Below are positions 25,770 to 34,793 of a stretch of 64,000 bases of DNA, piece by piece. The translations under genes were made by a program, and so were the position numbers. The first letter of the stretch is position 1. Every line of letters starts with the position of its first letter. This DNA is from Legionella massiliensis (GTDB lineage: Bacteria > Pseudomonadota > Gammaproteobacteria > Legionellales > Legionellaceae). A model generated the notes under the pieces. That model was not told the DNA's origin. It worked only from the letters and a program-made list of their open reading frames with translations, and did no database searches. The stretch lies in the NCBI RefSeq assembly GCF_000756815.1, contig NZ_CCVW01000001.1:851001-915000 (forward strand). Direction: 5' to 3'.

Positions 25770-28700
25770 ATGATAAAAGACTATGATTTCCTATGTGGAA
25801 ACGACTTTACCTGGGCCAAAATTGCGCTGGGTAATGACGCTTACCATGCGATCAGAGTACAGGCTGAATTAGCGCGAACCATTGATTTTTCAGATGGTCT
25901 TAGGAAGGTTGATGAAATTATCATCGATAGATGCCCTAAATTAACGCAAATTCTATGGCCAGAAAATGCTCGCAATATCAAACGCCTTAAGATTGGCAAC
26001 AGCTCAATGCTGACTAGTCTCGATCTCTCGTGCTTAGTCAATTTAGAAGAACTTTCTATAATTAATTGTAAGAAATTAATGAAGTTAGAAGGTTTGGGTG
26101 AGCAGATAGGATCGATCAATATACAGGGTTCAAAGCTAGATACCTTGGAGCCGGCAGCTTGCAAAAAGATAAAGCAACTTATATTAACAACAAGTCAATC
26201 TGATTTTTATATCAATTTTGCCAATAATGATTTTCTTACTAGGGCGATTATTGCAATAGAGGGAGGCCGCGATGGCAAGATAAATTGTCTATTTTCTCAA
26301 TGCAAAAATCTTCAGACACTTCAGGTTAAGACAGACAATACCTCAGCAAAGGTCGATACTTCTGGTTGCGAGAAACTGGGTAAGTCAAAAGAAAAACCAG
26401 AAGATATAGAGAGTTACGTCCGTGCTTACAAAAAAAAGGCATTAAAGCTGCCAGAAAATCCTGATGATACTGAAACAGTGGTGCAAGAAAATGGGCGGCT
26501 CGGAAAAAACAGGGCTTGCCTGGTTAAATTCCAATTACTAATGGATGCACCAAAAAAGTATTATCAAAATAATTACGATAATCAGGTAGAAGAAAATTCT
26601 AAAGCGAGTATTGGGGTAGTAAATCTTGCTCACCTCCAAAGTAGCCGACAAGAGAAGCTAATAACTGAGCCGCAAAGCGCTAAAAATAATTTAAAAAGAG
26701 AAGAGGATTATTACTCTACAAAAGAGCTTTTATCAGGCAAAAATCCAGAGAAAAATTCAAAGAATGATCTGCTTCACAATAGTAACTCCTCTCATTTGCC
26801 CAATTATGTTCAAGCCCTAGAAGAGTTAGAGCTAAATGACTCAAACCCAAATAATTTTGATTTTTCAGAAACTAAGCAAGACCTTTTTCTGCATAAAAAT
26901 AATAATAAAATCAAAGAGAACAATGAAAGTGTTGTCAATAAACTAGTTCGGAAAGCCTACAATAATTACCTGTTTTATGTGCCCAGGGAAACTAGAGATA
27001 AACGATTTGCGCACTTGGCAAAAAATGGTTTAGCAAAAGCAAAAGAGGATGCTAATTCAAACATTAACCTTAAAGGCAGCCTGGGGAAAACAGAGTTAGC
27101 GGCAAGACTTCCTATTAGCGGTCTTGAAGAAAATCAGAACGATTTGAATTCTAAGGATGAGCTTTCTTCGCCCAAGGATTTAGGCGATATTGCCAAAAAG
27201 AAAGCTGAGGGTCGCACTCTTGCTGGGCCCCTTTCTTTGGCACCCTCTGTGACGGAGGACAAGGCCTTGATAGCGCAAGATGTGCGCGAGGGTTTGGCGC
27301 CGGCTGGAGACCTGAACGCAGTTACAAAAATAAAGGCGAAGGGAGAACCATTAAAGAGACTGCCCTCTTTGCAGGCTAACATGCCTGAACCAGAGGCCTT
27401 GACGGCTTTAGAAATAAAAGAAAAATCGCTTAAGCCCGGCAGTTTGTCTAGTGCTGAAAAAATAAAAGCAGAGGGCAGCCCTCTGGCAGAATTTCCTCCT
27501 CTTGCGGACTATGAACCTGATGACAGTTTTTTACTGCCTTTAAATCTAATACAACCAAGCAAGGTGAAAGTTGAAGGCAATCCTTTAACAGAGCCTCCCT
27601 CACTGATTAATCATGAAATTGAGAGTCAGACCTTAGTTTCTATAAACGAAAATCAGGGGCTTAATTCTTCAGAAATTTTGCTCCCTACAGCAAAAACAAT
27701 AGTAGACAGTGAAGATCTAAGCGCAAAGCCTCTGCTCCATGCTGTTGAGCTGGAAGCGACTAGCTTGCTTGATTTAACTGTGAGTAAACACTTAGCTGAT
27801 TTAGAAGCAGTTGAAAACGCCATAGCAGAGCCTGAGGCTTTAGTTTCAGAACCCCTGCTTAGTGCTTATGAGGGCAGTGATATTCATTTGCAGTCCTTGC
27901 AATTGGAAGAGCCGGTTAATGAAGAGCCTGAATTTGAATTCCGTATAGCCAGAGCTCTAGTAGATCTAAAGCCTAAGGATCAAGATAGTCAATTTGATGA
28001 CTGGACCGCTTATTATCTGGATGAAATTAACCAGCGATACAATTTCTATGAACCAACAGAGTTGCTTGCCGTTGAAAAAATAAAAGCCGAGGCTGAGGCC
28101 TTAGAGGCGGAACTCCAGCTTTGCAGTTCTGAAGGTCAAGAAAGCGATTTAGCCGCTTTAGCGATAAAGGACGAATTGCAGCCGCCCTATGAGGCACCTG
28201 AATTTGAATTCCATATAGTCAGAGCTCTTGTTGATCTAAAACCCGAGGAGCGAGATAACCAATTTGATGACTGGACCGCTTATTATCTGGATGAAATTAA
28301 CCAGCGATACAACCTCTATGAACCAACAGAGTTGCTTGCTGTTGAGAAAATAAAAGCCGAAGCGAAGGCCTTAGAGGCGGAACTTCGGCTTAGCAATTAT
28401 GAAAACGAAGAAACCTTTTTAGCTGCTTTAGCTATAAAGGCAGAATTGCAGCCCCCCTATGAGGAGCCTGAATTTGAGTTCCATGTGGCCAGGGCTCTGG
28501 TCGATTTAAATCTGGAGTCTGGGGATTTTGCTTATGATTATCCTTCACTGGCCAATTTTGGTGATTGGATAAATGATAAGCCAGGTAATCTTCCAGCGAA
28601 TTTAACAGCTGTTGGAAAGACAAAAATAGAGGCAGATTACCTGCAAGCTGCTCCACAATTGTCTGATTATGAAACGGCAAACAGTCATTTACTCGCTATC

Positions 28701-30869
28701 TCAATCATTGAGGATTTCTCCAAGGTTCCAGATAATGCTGATGAATCGGCAGATCTTAAACAGTTTGTTGACTCTAACCTGCCCAATGAAGTCCTGAACG
28801 ATGAGGCAGGCACTTGGCTAGAGCATATTCTTACTGAGTTCAAGAGCACTGAAGACGGTAGTTTGCTGATTGAAGAAGAAGAGGAAGAGACTGGCCTTTA
28901 TTTTGAGCCGGATAGTTTTGCCGAGCTCGATGAGGATGAGTCCTCTGATGCACTGGATAGAATTGATAAATTTGAAGGCCTTAAGCAATTTCTTATTGAC
29001 TCCGACCTGCTCGATGATGTGTTGAACGATGAGACTGGCACGCTGCTAGAGCATATTCTTACTCGGTTCAATAGTTCTGAAGACAGCAGTTTGCTGCTTG
29101 AAGAGGAACTTTATAAAGACCTCCGTCATCCCGAACACAGTGAGGGATCTCTCGATATTCAGGAGATGTCTCACTACGTTCGACATGAGGTAGCTCTTTT
29201 GGAGGAGCCCTCTGATGCGCCGGATAGTATTGATAAATTTGAAGCCCTTAAGCAATTTCTTATTGACTCCGACCTGCTCGATGATGTGTTGAACGATGAG
29301 ACTGGCACGCTGCTAGAGCATCTTTTTGATAGGTTCAATAGCCCTAAGGACAGCAGTTTAGAGCCTGAGGAAGAGTATTCTACAAAGCCAGAATTAGAGA
29401 TTAATTTAAAGAATGTTGACGAGGAAAACGTTGGAAAGTTGCTGCAATTTTTTGATTCCCAAGAACAACTAGGCATTAAAGCTTGGCAGAAGGGCAAAAT
29501 TTATAGCTTTGAGGATGGAACCGAATTCACCTTTAAAAATGATGTGTTCCAACGTTTAAGGAAGGAAGGCCGCGAAGGCGTTCGTTATGAAGCCATTTCT
29601 AACAAAGCACAGATCGGTGAAGGTGCTTTTGGGAAAATCAGACGAATTAAAGGAACAGTGGCTCTCGATGCAGAGCATGGCGCAATTCGATTTAAAAAGC
29701 AGGGAAAAGAGGGAAACAGGCGAGTTGTCAAAGTTCAAAAGCACAGCGAGGATTTTAACGCCCTTCCACAATTTTTAAGAGGTTTCGAATTTGCGAAACG
29801 AGCTGCTCATCTTGCTATAAAAGATCCCACAATTGTAGACAATAACTGGTTTTCCCAAACCAGTTATACCGTGATGGATGAAATTAGAGGACGTGAATTA
29901 TTTGATATCAATTCAGATGATTTTGATGGCATCGATTTCTTATCAACTCAGGAACGCATCGAGCTGACCTGGGCACTTTTAGTCGCGCTTAAAGAGCAGG
30001 TTAGCGATCAGGGTTTTATCCATCGCGATATCAAACCAGAAAATATTCTCGTCGATTTGGGACCACCGATTTCCGTTAAGATCATTGATTATGATTTAAG
30101 TATTGATACACCAGATGGCGCGCTAGCAGGCACAGAAGGTTTTTACGCGCCGGAGGTTGAGACAAACGCCATGAGCACCAGCGCCAAGTCAGATGTCTAT
30201 TCAATGGCTCGGGTTATTGCCTTGGTTTGGCGGGTAGGATTTACAACCTATTATGGTGGAGATGATTATAGCTATACCCCATCGCTCTACAGCATTGAAG
30301 AAACCCTAGAAGGGCTTTTCTCTGACATTCATGATTTAAGCGAAGACGATCAGGCTATTATTAGGCAGACTTTGGTTGCTATGTTGGAGCTCGATCCAGA
30401 GCAACGATTTTCAATTGAAGAAGCCATTGATAGCTTTGCTGAGGTTGGCCGAGAAAATAGAGCTGCACTCTTATATAACGAGGCTTTAGATGTAATGGCA
30501 GCTCAGCTCACTGAGTTGATGGAGACTAATCAACTCAGTGATCTTGAAGAAGATGCAGCCTTAAATTTATTAACTGCTTCGGAGACGGTTGGTTATCAAT
30601 TTTTTGATGATGAATTAAGAATTTCCTTAGAAGAATTTATAATTCAAAGCGATGAAGCACTTGAACAAGCGCAGTTAATTTTAGCCGAGCATCCGTTTTA
30701 CCTGTCTTTCGTTGATGATCTTAATCAAGTTCAAGCTCTGTTAAATCCTCTCAAGCCGGAATTAATAAGCGCCAGTGATAGCTTTCGCTTTTTCCAGCCA
30801 ATGGGTGAGCTAGACAACGATGAGCCCTATTTAGATATTAGTCTAAAGAGTGGGAGTGATTCTATTTAA
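25770..30869 (+). CDS. Giant effector-like protein with C-terminal Ser/Thr kinase domain
   Basis: A 1699-residue multidomain protein. Residues about 1-200 hold leucine-rich-repeat-like strands (LTSLDLSCLVNLEELSI, KKLMKLEGL). About 200-480 is charged and variable. About 450-1200 is an acidic region of tandem repeats (KIKAEG..L; EPEFEFRIARALVDLKP...; KQFLIDSDLLDDVLNDE). A eukaryote-like kinase occupies about 1275-1560: GEGAFGKI glycine loop (about 1282), VVKV lysine (about 1321), HRDIKPEN (1418-1425), DYD for DFG (about 1440) and GFYAPE (about 1460), so the catalytic residues are intact. LegK kinases are the Dot/Icm precedent. No ribosome site precedes ATG 25770. A palindromic repeat lies in frame at 29123-29191. 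Confidence 0.85.
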   Translation: MIKDYDFLCGNDFTWAKIALGNDAYHAIRVQAELARTIDFSDGLRKVDEIIIDRCPKLTQILWPENARNIKRLKIGNSSMLTSLDLSCLVNLEELSIINCKKLMKLEGLGEQIGSINIQGSKLDTLEPAACKKIKQLILTTSQSDFYINFANNDFLTRAIIAIEGGRDGKINCLFSQCKNLQTLQVKTDNTSAKVDTSGCEKLGKSKEKPEDIESYVRAYKKKALKLPENPDDTETVVQENGRLGKNRACLVKFQLLMDAPKKYYQNNYDNQVEENSKASIGVVNLAHLQSSRQEKLITEPQSAKNNLKREEDYYSTKELLSGKNPEKNSKNDLLHNSNSSHLPNYVQALEELELNDSNPNNFDFSETKQDLFLHKNNNKIKENNESVVNKLVRKAYNNYLFYVPRETRDKRFAHLAKNGLAKAKEDANSNINLKGSLGKTELAARLPISGLEENQNDLNSKDELSSPKDLGDIAKKKAEGRTLAGPLSLAPSVTEDKALIAQDVREGLAPAGDLNAVTKIKAKGEPLKRLPSLQANMPEPEALTALEIKEKSLKPGSLSSAEKIKAEGSPLAEFPPLADYEPDDSFLLPLNLIQPSKVKVEGNPLTEPPSLINHEIESQTLVSINENQGLNSSEILLPTAKTIVDSEDLSAKPLLHAVELEATSLLDLTVSKHLADLEAVENAIAEPEALVSEPLLSAYEGSDIHLQSLQLEEPVNEEPEFEFRIARALVDLKPKDQDSQFDDWTAYYLDEINQRYNFYEPTELLAVEKIKAEAEALEAELQLCSSEGQESDLAALAIKDELQPPYEAPEFEFHIVRALVDLKPEERDNQFDDWTAYYLDEINQRYNLYEPTELLAVEKIKAEAKALEAELRLSNYENEETFLAALAIKAELQPPYEEPEFEFHVARALVDLNLESGDFAYDYPSLANFGDWINDKPGNLPANLTAVGKTKIEADYLQAAPQLSDYETANSHLLAISIIEDFSKVPDNADESADLKQFVDSNLPNEVLNDEAGTWLEHILTEFKSTEDGSLLIEEEEEETGLYFEPDSFAELDEDESSDALDRIDKFEGLKQFLIDSDLLDDVLNDETGTLLEHILTRFNSSEDSSLLLEEELYKDLRHPEHSEGSLDIQEMSHYVRHEVALLEEPSDAPDSIDKFEALKQFLIDSDLLDDVLNDETGTLLEHLFDRFNSPKDSSLEPEEEYSTKPELEINLKNVDEENVGKLLQFFDSQEQLGIKAWQKGKIYSFEDGTEFTFKNDVFQRLRKEGREGVRYEAISNKAQIGEGAFGKIRRIKGTVALDAEHGAIRFKKQGKEGNRRVVKVQKHSEDFNALPQFLRGFEFAKRAAHLAIKDPTIVDNNWFSQTSYTVMDEIRGRELFDINSDDFDGIDFLSTQERIELTWALLVALKEQVSDQGFIHRDIKPENILVDLGPPISVKIIDYDLSIDTPDGALAGTEGFYAPEVETNAMSTSAKSDVYSMARVIALVWRVGFTTYYGGDDYSYTPSLYSIEETLEGLFSDIHDLSEDDQAIIRQTLVAMLELDPEQRFSIEEAIDSFAEVGRENRAALLYNEALDVMAAQLTELMETNQLSDLEEDAALNLLTASETVGYQFFDDELRISLEEFIIQSDEALEQAQLILAEHPFYLSFVDDLNQVQALLNPLKPELISASDSFRFFQPMGELDNDEPYLDISLKSGSDSI
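27940..28490 (+). repeat. Tandem repeat units in the kinase gene (EPEFEF... units)
   Basis: About 264-bp units repeat in tandem. Each encodes EPEFEFxxxRALVDLxP, FDDWTAYYLDEINQRYN, YEPTELLAVEKIKAEA and LEAELxL. Two full copies and the start of a third are present with high nucleotide identity, suggesting recent duplication. Confidence 0.85.
28750..29360 (+). repeat. Tandem repeat units in the kinase gene (KQFLIDSDLLDD units)
   Basis: Three units encode D/E-xLKQFxxDSxLxxxVLNDExGTxLEHxxxxF. The second and third are almost identical in DNA (for example around 28975-29060 and 29245-29320). The linker between units two and three holds the in-frame palindromic repeat. Confidence 0.85.
29123..29191. 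repeat. Palindromic repeat in frame inside the kinase gene
   Basis: CCGTCATCCCGAACACAGTG opens the left arm; the right arm reads GAGATGTCTCACTACGTTCG then ACATGAGGT. It matches the intergenic repeat at 17319-17401. It is about 69 bp, a multiple of three, and is translated as RHPEHSEGSLDIQEMSHYVRHE within the linker of the tandem repeats without breaking the frame. Confidence 0.85.
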
Positions 30870-30905
30870 GCTTCTCATCGGTGTAACCTTCTCCCTCAGG
30901 GGGCT

Positions 30906-31062
30906 CTAGCACGATCTCTCATCTATCCTTCAGACACCGTTCTTTGAGAGGCGTGTGCGTTAGCACACGTCTCGAAGCGTCACAGAGTGCAAGGCTTCGA
31001 GACGGCCTAAAGGCCTCCTCAGCCCGAACGGTTTTGAGGTAGAGTCCTTAACTTAATGGCAG
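30906..31062. repeat. Composite of repeat fragments after the kinase gene
   Basis: Contains CCGTTCTTTGAGAGG, a GTGTGC-GTTA-GCACAC hairpin, GGCCTAAAGGCC, CAGCCCGAACGG, and one end of the AAGTTAAGG element (CCTTAACTTAATGGCAGTG, 31044-31062). Nothing coding is seen here. Hairpins may end transcription of the kinase gene. Confidence 0.55.
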
Positions 31063-31124
31063 TGCCTCCAGGGGGAGCAGTTTGCCTAAGCAAACTCATT
31101 TTGTTTTACAGTCTTTCCGCAAGA

Positions 31125-32837
31125 TTAAGCCATACAGGCGACAAGCGATTTAGCCGATTCATCGAGATCATTAGCCCTATTAATTGAGTCAGTATTAAAG
31201 GTTAATGGAATAAAGAAACGCTGATTAATTGCATAGTTGATGCCGCCGGCAACCGCATAAGCAAGTCCCGCAGTAGCTACCGTAAGTAAGGCAAGAACGG
31301 CTAGCCCGGCATAACCGAAAATCTCTTTGGCATAACCGCGATGATTCTTCAGTTCAGAATCACGAGCGGTAGAGATTGCCGTTGTTGTGGCATCGTTGAA
31401 CGCTTTTTTATCGAAGTCGATATAAAATTTGTTAGCGGCAATATTGAACGCATAGTGGAGATCGGAGGCAGCTTCCGAAGCCTTGCTATAGCTATAGTAA
31501 TCCTCATCTTGTTCATCGCCTTCACGATTTTTATCATAAAGACCATCCGCATAGCCTTGTAATTCACTGGCCTTTAATTCTATGTTCTTCAAAGCAGAAG
31601 CAAATTTTTCTTTGGCAATTCGCATTGCTTCTGATTCTGGTGCTGGTTGCGGTTTGAGTTTTTGCTCTGATTCAAGTTCGGGATTCGGCTCGGGTTCTTG
31701 CTCTAACTGTTCTTGCTGTTCATCAAAAAACTTTACCCTACGTTGTTTTTTCTGCTCAGATTCGGGTATCCCTTGTGTCGCAGTTGCCGTAGTTAAAATA
31801 GCGTTTGGCTCAGCAAGGTTTTGCTCTTGAGGCTCGGAGATTAAACTCAGCAGGTCCGGTGGAGGTGATGCTGTGTCTTCCGCTGCCATTTCTAATTCTC
31901 TGAGGGCCTGAGCAATATTTTCTTCATTCTCTTCATCGTCTTCCTCCTGGCTTCTACTCGATGCAGAACTAGTGCTTCCACTAGCCCACGAACCAGAAGC
32001 TGCCTCTCGGCTATTGAAATCGCCCAAGCCCTGAAGCAAGCTTTTTAAACTGTCCAGGTCATCGGGAGCCTCACTTGGTTCTGGAGCCAGCAGCGATACT
32101 CTATTTCTAAGCTTGTTTACCTTCGTTTTGGTTGCTATTGGGTATTCTACGGTAGGTTGATAATTATTGAGATCCACGCCTGCTAAACTAGCCAAATCTT
32201 TTACCGTTTGGCGGTAATTTTTATCGATGATATTAGTTTGCCCTTCAGGGCTCTTAACAACGCTATAGCGGCGAGCTTCACCTCCCTCATAATGATGTGT
32301 CTGTAAGGTTGTATTAGGAGGCAATAAATGAGGGTTTGTACGAAAAAATTTGGTTACCGCACCAAGTATATCCTTCTTATCATCATAGAAGTCAAAAACG
32401 AGTTCTTCGCCAGGATGCTTAGCGGCAATGCGATGTAATTGGGCATAAATAATGGTGACCTTTGTTTTATCAAAGACCCAATCAGCATGATCTAGCTCAG
32501 CAGCTGCGTCATTTGTTGCTCGCCTAAACGATTCGCCATCGGGCAAATCGCCAAAAATATCTGCCATCAGAAAGGTATCTAAGGTGCTGCCTAAATAGTC
32601 ACTTATTGCTTGTATTGCAGTGAAGCAAGAGCCCTTAGCCCGGTTATAAAAATCGATGAGCGTCGATTGCCTATTTGAACCAATGAGGGTATATACCTGG
32701 CTATATTTAGCCTTTTCCGCTTTTATTGCATCAAAAAATTCACGATTGTGGGCAATAACATCTCTATCTGGGGAGTCAGTATAAGAGGTGTGAAAAAGAC
32801 AACCATCAAAATCAAAAGAAAGTACTCGAACTGTCAT
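31125..32837 (-). CDS. HAD-like protein with C-terminal membrane segment, candidate effector
   Basis: A 570-residue protein. Its N-terminus carries a HAD-type nucleophile motif (SFDFDGCLF, D9 and D11), a plausible motif II (LIGSNRQS), and an acidic motif FDFYDDKKD near residue 153, so the first 230 or so residues may form a HAD phosphatase-like domain. The middle (about 240-400) is low-complexity, Glu/Ser/Gln-rich. A hydrophobic segment (about 512-540, YAGLAVLALLTVATAGLAYAVAGG) lies near the C-terminus. The combination of an enzymatic head, disordered linker and membrane anchor is common in Legionella effectors. Function otherwise unknown. Confidence 0.65.
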   Translation of the reverse strand: MTVRVLSFDFDGCLFHTSYTDSPDRDVIAHNREFFDAIKAEKAKYSQVYTLIGSNRQSTLIDFYNRAKGSCFTAIQAISDYLGSTLDTFLMADIFGDLPDGESFRRATNDAAAELDHADWVFDKTKVTIIYAQLHRIAAKHPGEELVFDFYDDKKDILGAVTKFFRTNPHLLPPNTTLQTHHYEGGEARRYSVVKSPEGQTNIIDKNYRQTVKDLASLAGVDLNNYQPTVEYPIATKTKVNKLRNRVSLLAPEPSEAPDDLDSLKSLLQGLGDFNSREAASGSWASGSTSSASSRSQEEDDEENEENIAQALRELEMAAEDTASPPPDLLSLISEPQEQNLAEPNAILTTATATQGIPESEQKKQRRVKFFDEQQEQLEQEPEPNPELESEQKLKPQPAPESEAMRIAKEKFASALKNIELKASELQGYADGLYDKNREGDEQDEDYYSYSKASEAASDLHYAFNIAANKFYIDFDKKAFNDATTTAISTARDSELKNHRGYAKEIFGYAGLAVLALLTVATAGLAYAVAGGINYAINQRFFIPLTFNTDSINRANDLDESAKSLVACMA

Positions 32838-32957
32838 TCTATTTTCCGTCCTTGTTAGTTTAAATAAAAAAATCCAATTATTTTCAGTGATATAGTAATA
32901 CTAAAAGACTGGTTTTTGCATCGATTGATTTTGGATTTGTGATGAGGATAAGACGAT

Positions 32958-32976
32958 CCCGCGGTCAAGCCGCGGG
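32958..32976. repeat. CCCGCGG-TCAAG-CCGCGGG palindrome
   Basis: A perfect 7-bp dyad around TCAAG. It is the same short repeat that receives the MITE-like element elsewhere; this copy is uninterrupted. The surrounding gap 32838-33229 also holds a CATTGCGA half repeat (32992-33021) and the repeat at 33138; no gene is seen in it. Confidence 0.8.
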
Positions 32977-33137
32977 AATTCGGGGGAACGGTCATTGCGA
33001 GCAAAGCGAAGCAATCCAAGGTTCGAAGACTATATGTCTTCTCTCCCCTTGGGGAGAGAGTTAGAGAGAAGGGGGAGATGCGGCATAAATTTTCTTAAGT
33101 TGATACCATTGATAGGTCACGCCCCTGTCCCTATATT

Positions 33138-33222
33138 CCGTCATCCAGAGCGCAGCGAAGGTTCTCCTGAAGGTGGCACAGTGCTAATCTCGGAGATCCT
33201 TCGCTGCGTTCTGGATGGCGGG
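33138..33222. repeat. Palindromic repeat, CGTCATCC family
   Basis: CCGTCATCCAGAGCGCAGCG arm, a core with CACAGTGCTAATC, and a right arm ending TTCTGGATGGCGG. No outer CATAGG terminal repeats. It lies just past the end of the desulfhydrase-like gene. Confidence 0.8.
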
Positions 33223-33229
33223 ACTGGGG

Positions 33230-34174
33230 CTAGTTGGGTGAATGAGGAAATAAGTCCTGGCCAGCCAAGGATAAAGCTCCGCCAGAATGGATGATTAATA
33301 TATTCCCCATTAATTGCTTTGCTTCAATATAGTTTCTTGCAGAGTAGAATAATTTTGCAGAATAAATCGGATCAGCTAGCAGACCCTCGTCCTTAGCCAG
33401 GCGCTTTATTTCCAATTTGATCGTTTGATTGACTGCGCCGAAAGACTTCGCGGTATCCGGGTAAAAACAATGAGTATGGCTAGGGATTTGCTTAATCCAT
33501 GTCGCAAGTTTAGATCTAAAAATAGTTTCATCATCAGCTAATAAAAGGACATGTATCTCGGCTGGATGATTTAATTCGCTAAGCCCCTTGATTAAAGCCG
33601 CAGCAGAAAAGCCTGTTCCTGCATCGACAAAGATATGCTGAAACTGAATTCCAGCTTCTTGCTCATTAAGCAAAATGTCATTGGCAAGGCTCAGAGCACC
33701 AGGCATTGCTGCTGGAACACTAGCTCCTTCACTGAGAACAAAACCAGGTTCGGCAAGCGTTTTAAGATAATTATCAGCGAGCGCCTCAACCTGTGGCCAA
33801 TCTTCTCGGTTGACCCAAACAATATCCTCTTCATCCAAAAATAAACGACTTAATTTGTAATTACCCTGGAGTTCTAAATTGCGTGCTTGAATTAAAAAGG
33901 CAGTGACCTCGAGCTGAAACTCCCTAGCCATTTGCAGTGCGGCAAGTAAATTATTAGATTGATGACCTGCAATAATAATTAAACGACGAATTCTCTCCTT
34001 CATTAAATAAGGCATTAAACTCGCATATTTACGCATTTTTGAACCGCTAATCCCACAACCTAATTCATCGTCCCTTTTGACATAGCAGACCTGGCCATTA
34101 TTGGGAAAATGATTCAGTTTATGAATGCGGCTTGATAAGTTCCACATATTTTTAAGACTTCGCTGTGGCAACAT
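33230..34174 (-). CDS. ACC deaminase / D-cysteine desulfhydrase-family PLP enzyme
   Basis: A 314-residue fold-type II PLP enzyme. YVKRDDELGCGISGSKMRKYASLM matches the lysine-bearing segment of ACC deaminases and D-cysteine desulfhydrases, and AGHQSNNLLA the substrate-binding region. The glycine-rich phosphate loop (VDAGTGFSAAALIKG) follows. Which amino acid it breaks down is unclear. I start it at ATG 34174; a longer TTG start at 34201 is possible. It overlaps the end of the ion-channel gene, so the two are probably co-transcribed. Confidence 0.8.
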   Translation of the reverse strand: MLPQRSLKNMWNLSSRIHKLNHFPNNGQVCYVKRDDELGCGISGSKMRKYASLMPYLMKERIRRLIIIAGHQSNNLLAALQMAREFQLEVTAFLIQARNLELQGNYKLSRLFLDEEDIVWVNREDWPQVEALADNYLKTLAEPGFVLSEGASVPAAMPGALSLANDILLNEQEAGIQFQHIFVDAGTGFSAAALIKGLSELNHPAEIHVLLLADDETIFRSKLATWIKQIPSHTHCFYPDTAKSFGAVNQTIKLEIKRLAKDEGLLADPIYSAKLFYSARNYIEAKQLMGNILIIHSGGALSLAGQDLFPHSPN

Positions 34175-34793
34175 AGCGTCCCACAAGCAGGGAAATAACA
34201 ATGGCTAAATAGGCTTGGCCGCAGAAGGCCTCCATCCAGGACAGGCATTGCATGATAGGTCCCGTTGCGACTACATCACCAAAGCCGACCGTAGTCAGGG
34301 TTATAAACGAATAATAAATTGCTCGGGTTTCAAGGTAAGGTTCGAAGCCAGTTATTGATTGTGGATAGAATAGATAGATCAACAAATATAAATAAGCGAA
34401 AGTGAGGCCGATAAACAAATAGGCAGAGAGGGAGCCAAATAAGGTTGTAATACTGATGGTTTTATCTTTTAAGGTTAGTCTTAGACAAGCGATAGTCATC
34501 AATAAGAAAAATAAGACTGCAAACAATAGTTTTAGGCTGTGTATTGGAAAATTAACTGACCAGAAGTTCATCAAAATCAGGCTTATTTCAATGGCTCCAA
34601 GTAAGAATAAGCTGTAGATAAATTTTTGCTTTTGTTCAGCAATTCCAATCAGGCTTAGAACAATAAGGACAAGAAAAAAGATATCGAGAATAGGTCTTTG
34701 CCCTGTTTGCGCCACAATAGCTCTGAGCAGGCAAAAGGCCAAAATGACAATGAATAAAAAAAGGAAGCGTAGTTTTTTTAAAAGAGTCATCAT
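34152..34793 (-). CDS. Two-pore-domain-like potassium channel protein
   Basis: A 213-residue membrane protein with about six hydrophobic segments. A pore loop and selectivity filter, YYSFITLTTVGFGDVVATG, is followed by the last helix, as in the Ion_trans_2 family. The filter TVGFGD indicates potassium selectivity. No cytoplasmic RCK domain follows. It abuts the upstream GNAT gene (TAA directly followed by ATGATG) and overlaps the PLP-enzyme gene downstream, so the three form an operon. Confidence 0.85.
   Translation of the reverse strand: MMTLLKKLRFLFLFIVILAFCLLRAIVAQTGQRPILDIFFLVLIVLSLIGIAEQKQKFIYSLFLLGAIEISLILMNFWSVNFPIHSLKLLFAVLFFLLMTIACLRLTLKDKTISITTLFGSLSAYLFIGLTFAYLYLLIYLFYPQSITGFEPYLETRAIYYSFITLTTVGFGDVVATGPIMQCLSWMEAFCGQAYLAIVISLLVGRYVATAKS

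Noticed and set aside
32995..33294. 99-codon plus-strand open frame containing HPERSEGS
   Set aside because: The peptide is simply the translation of the CGTCATCC and CATTGCGA palindromes; the frame runs over the 3' end of the opposite PLP-enzyme gene.
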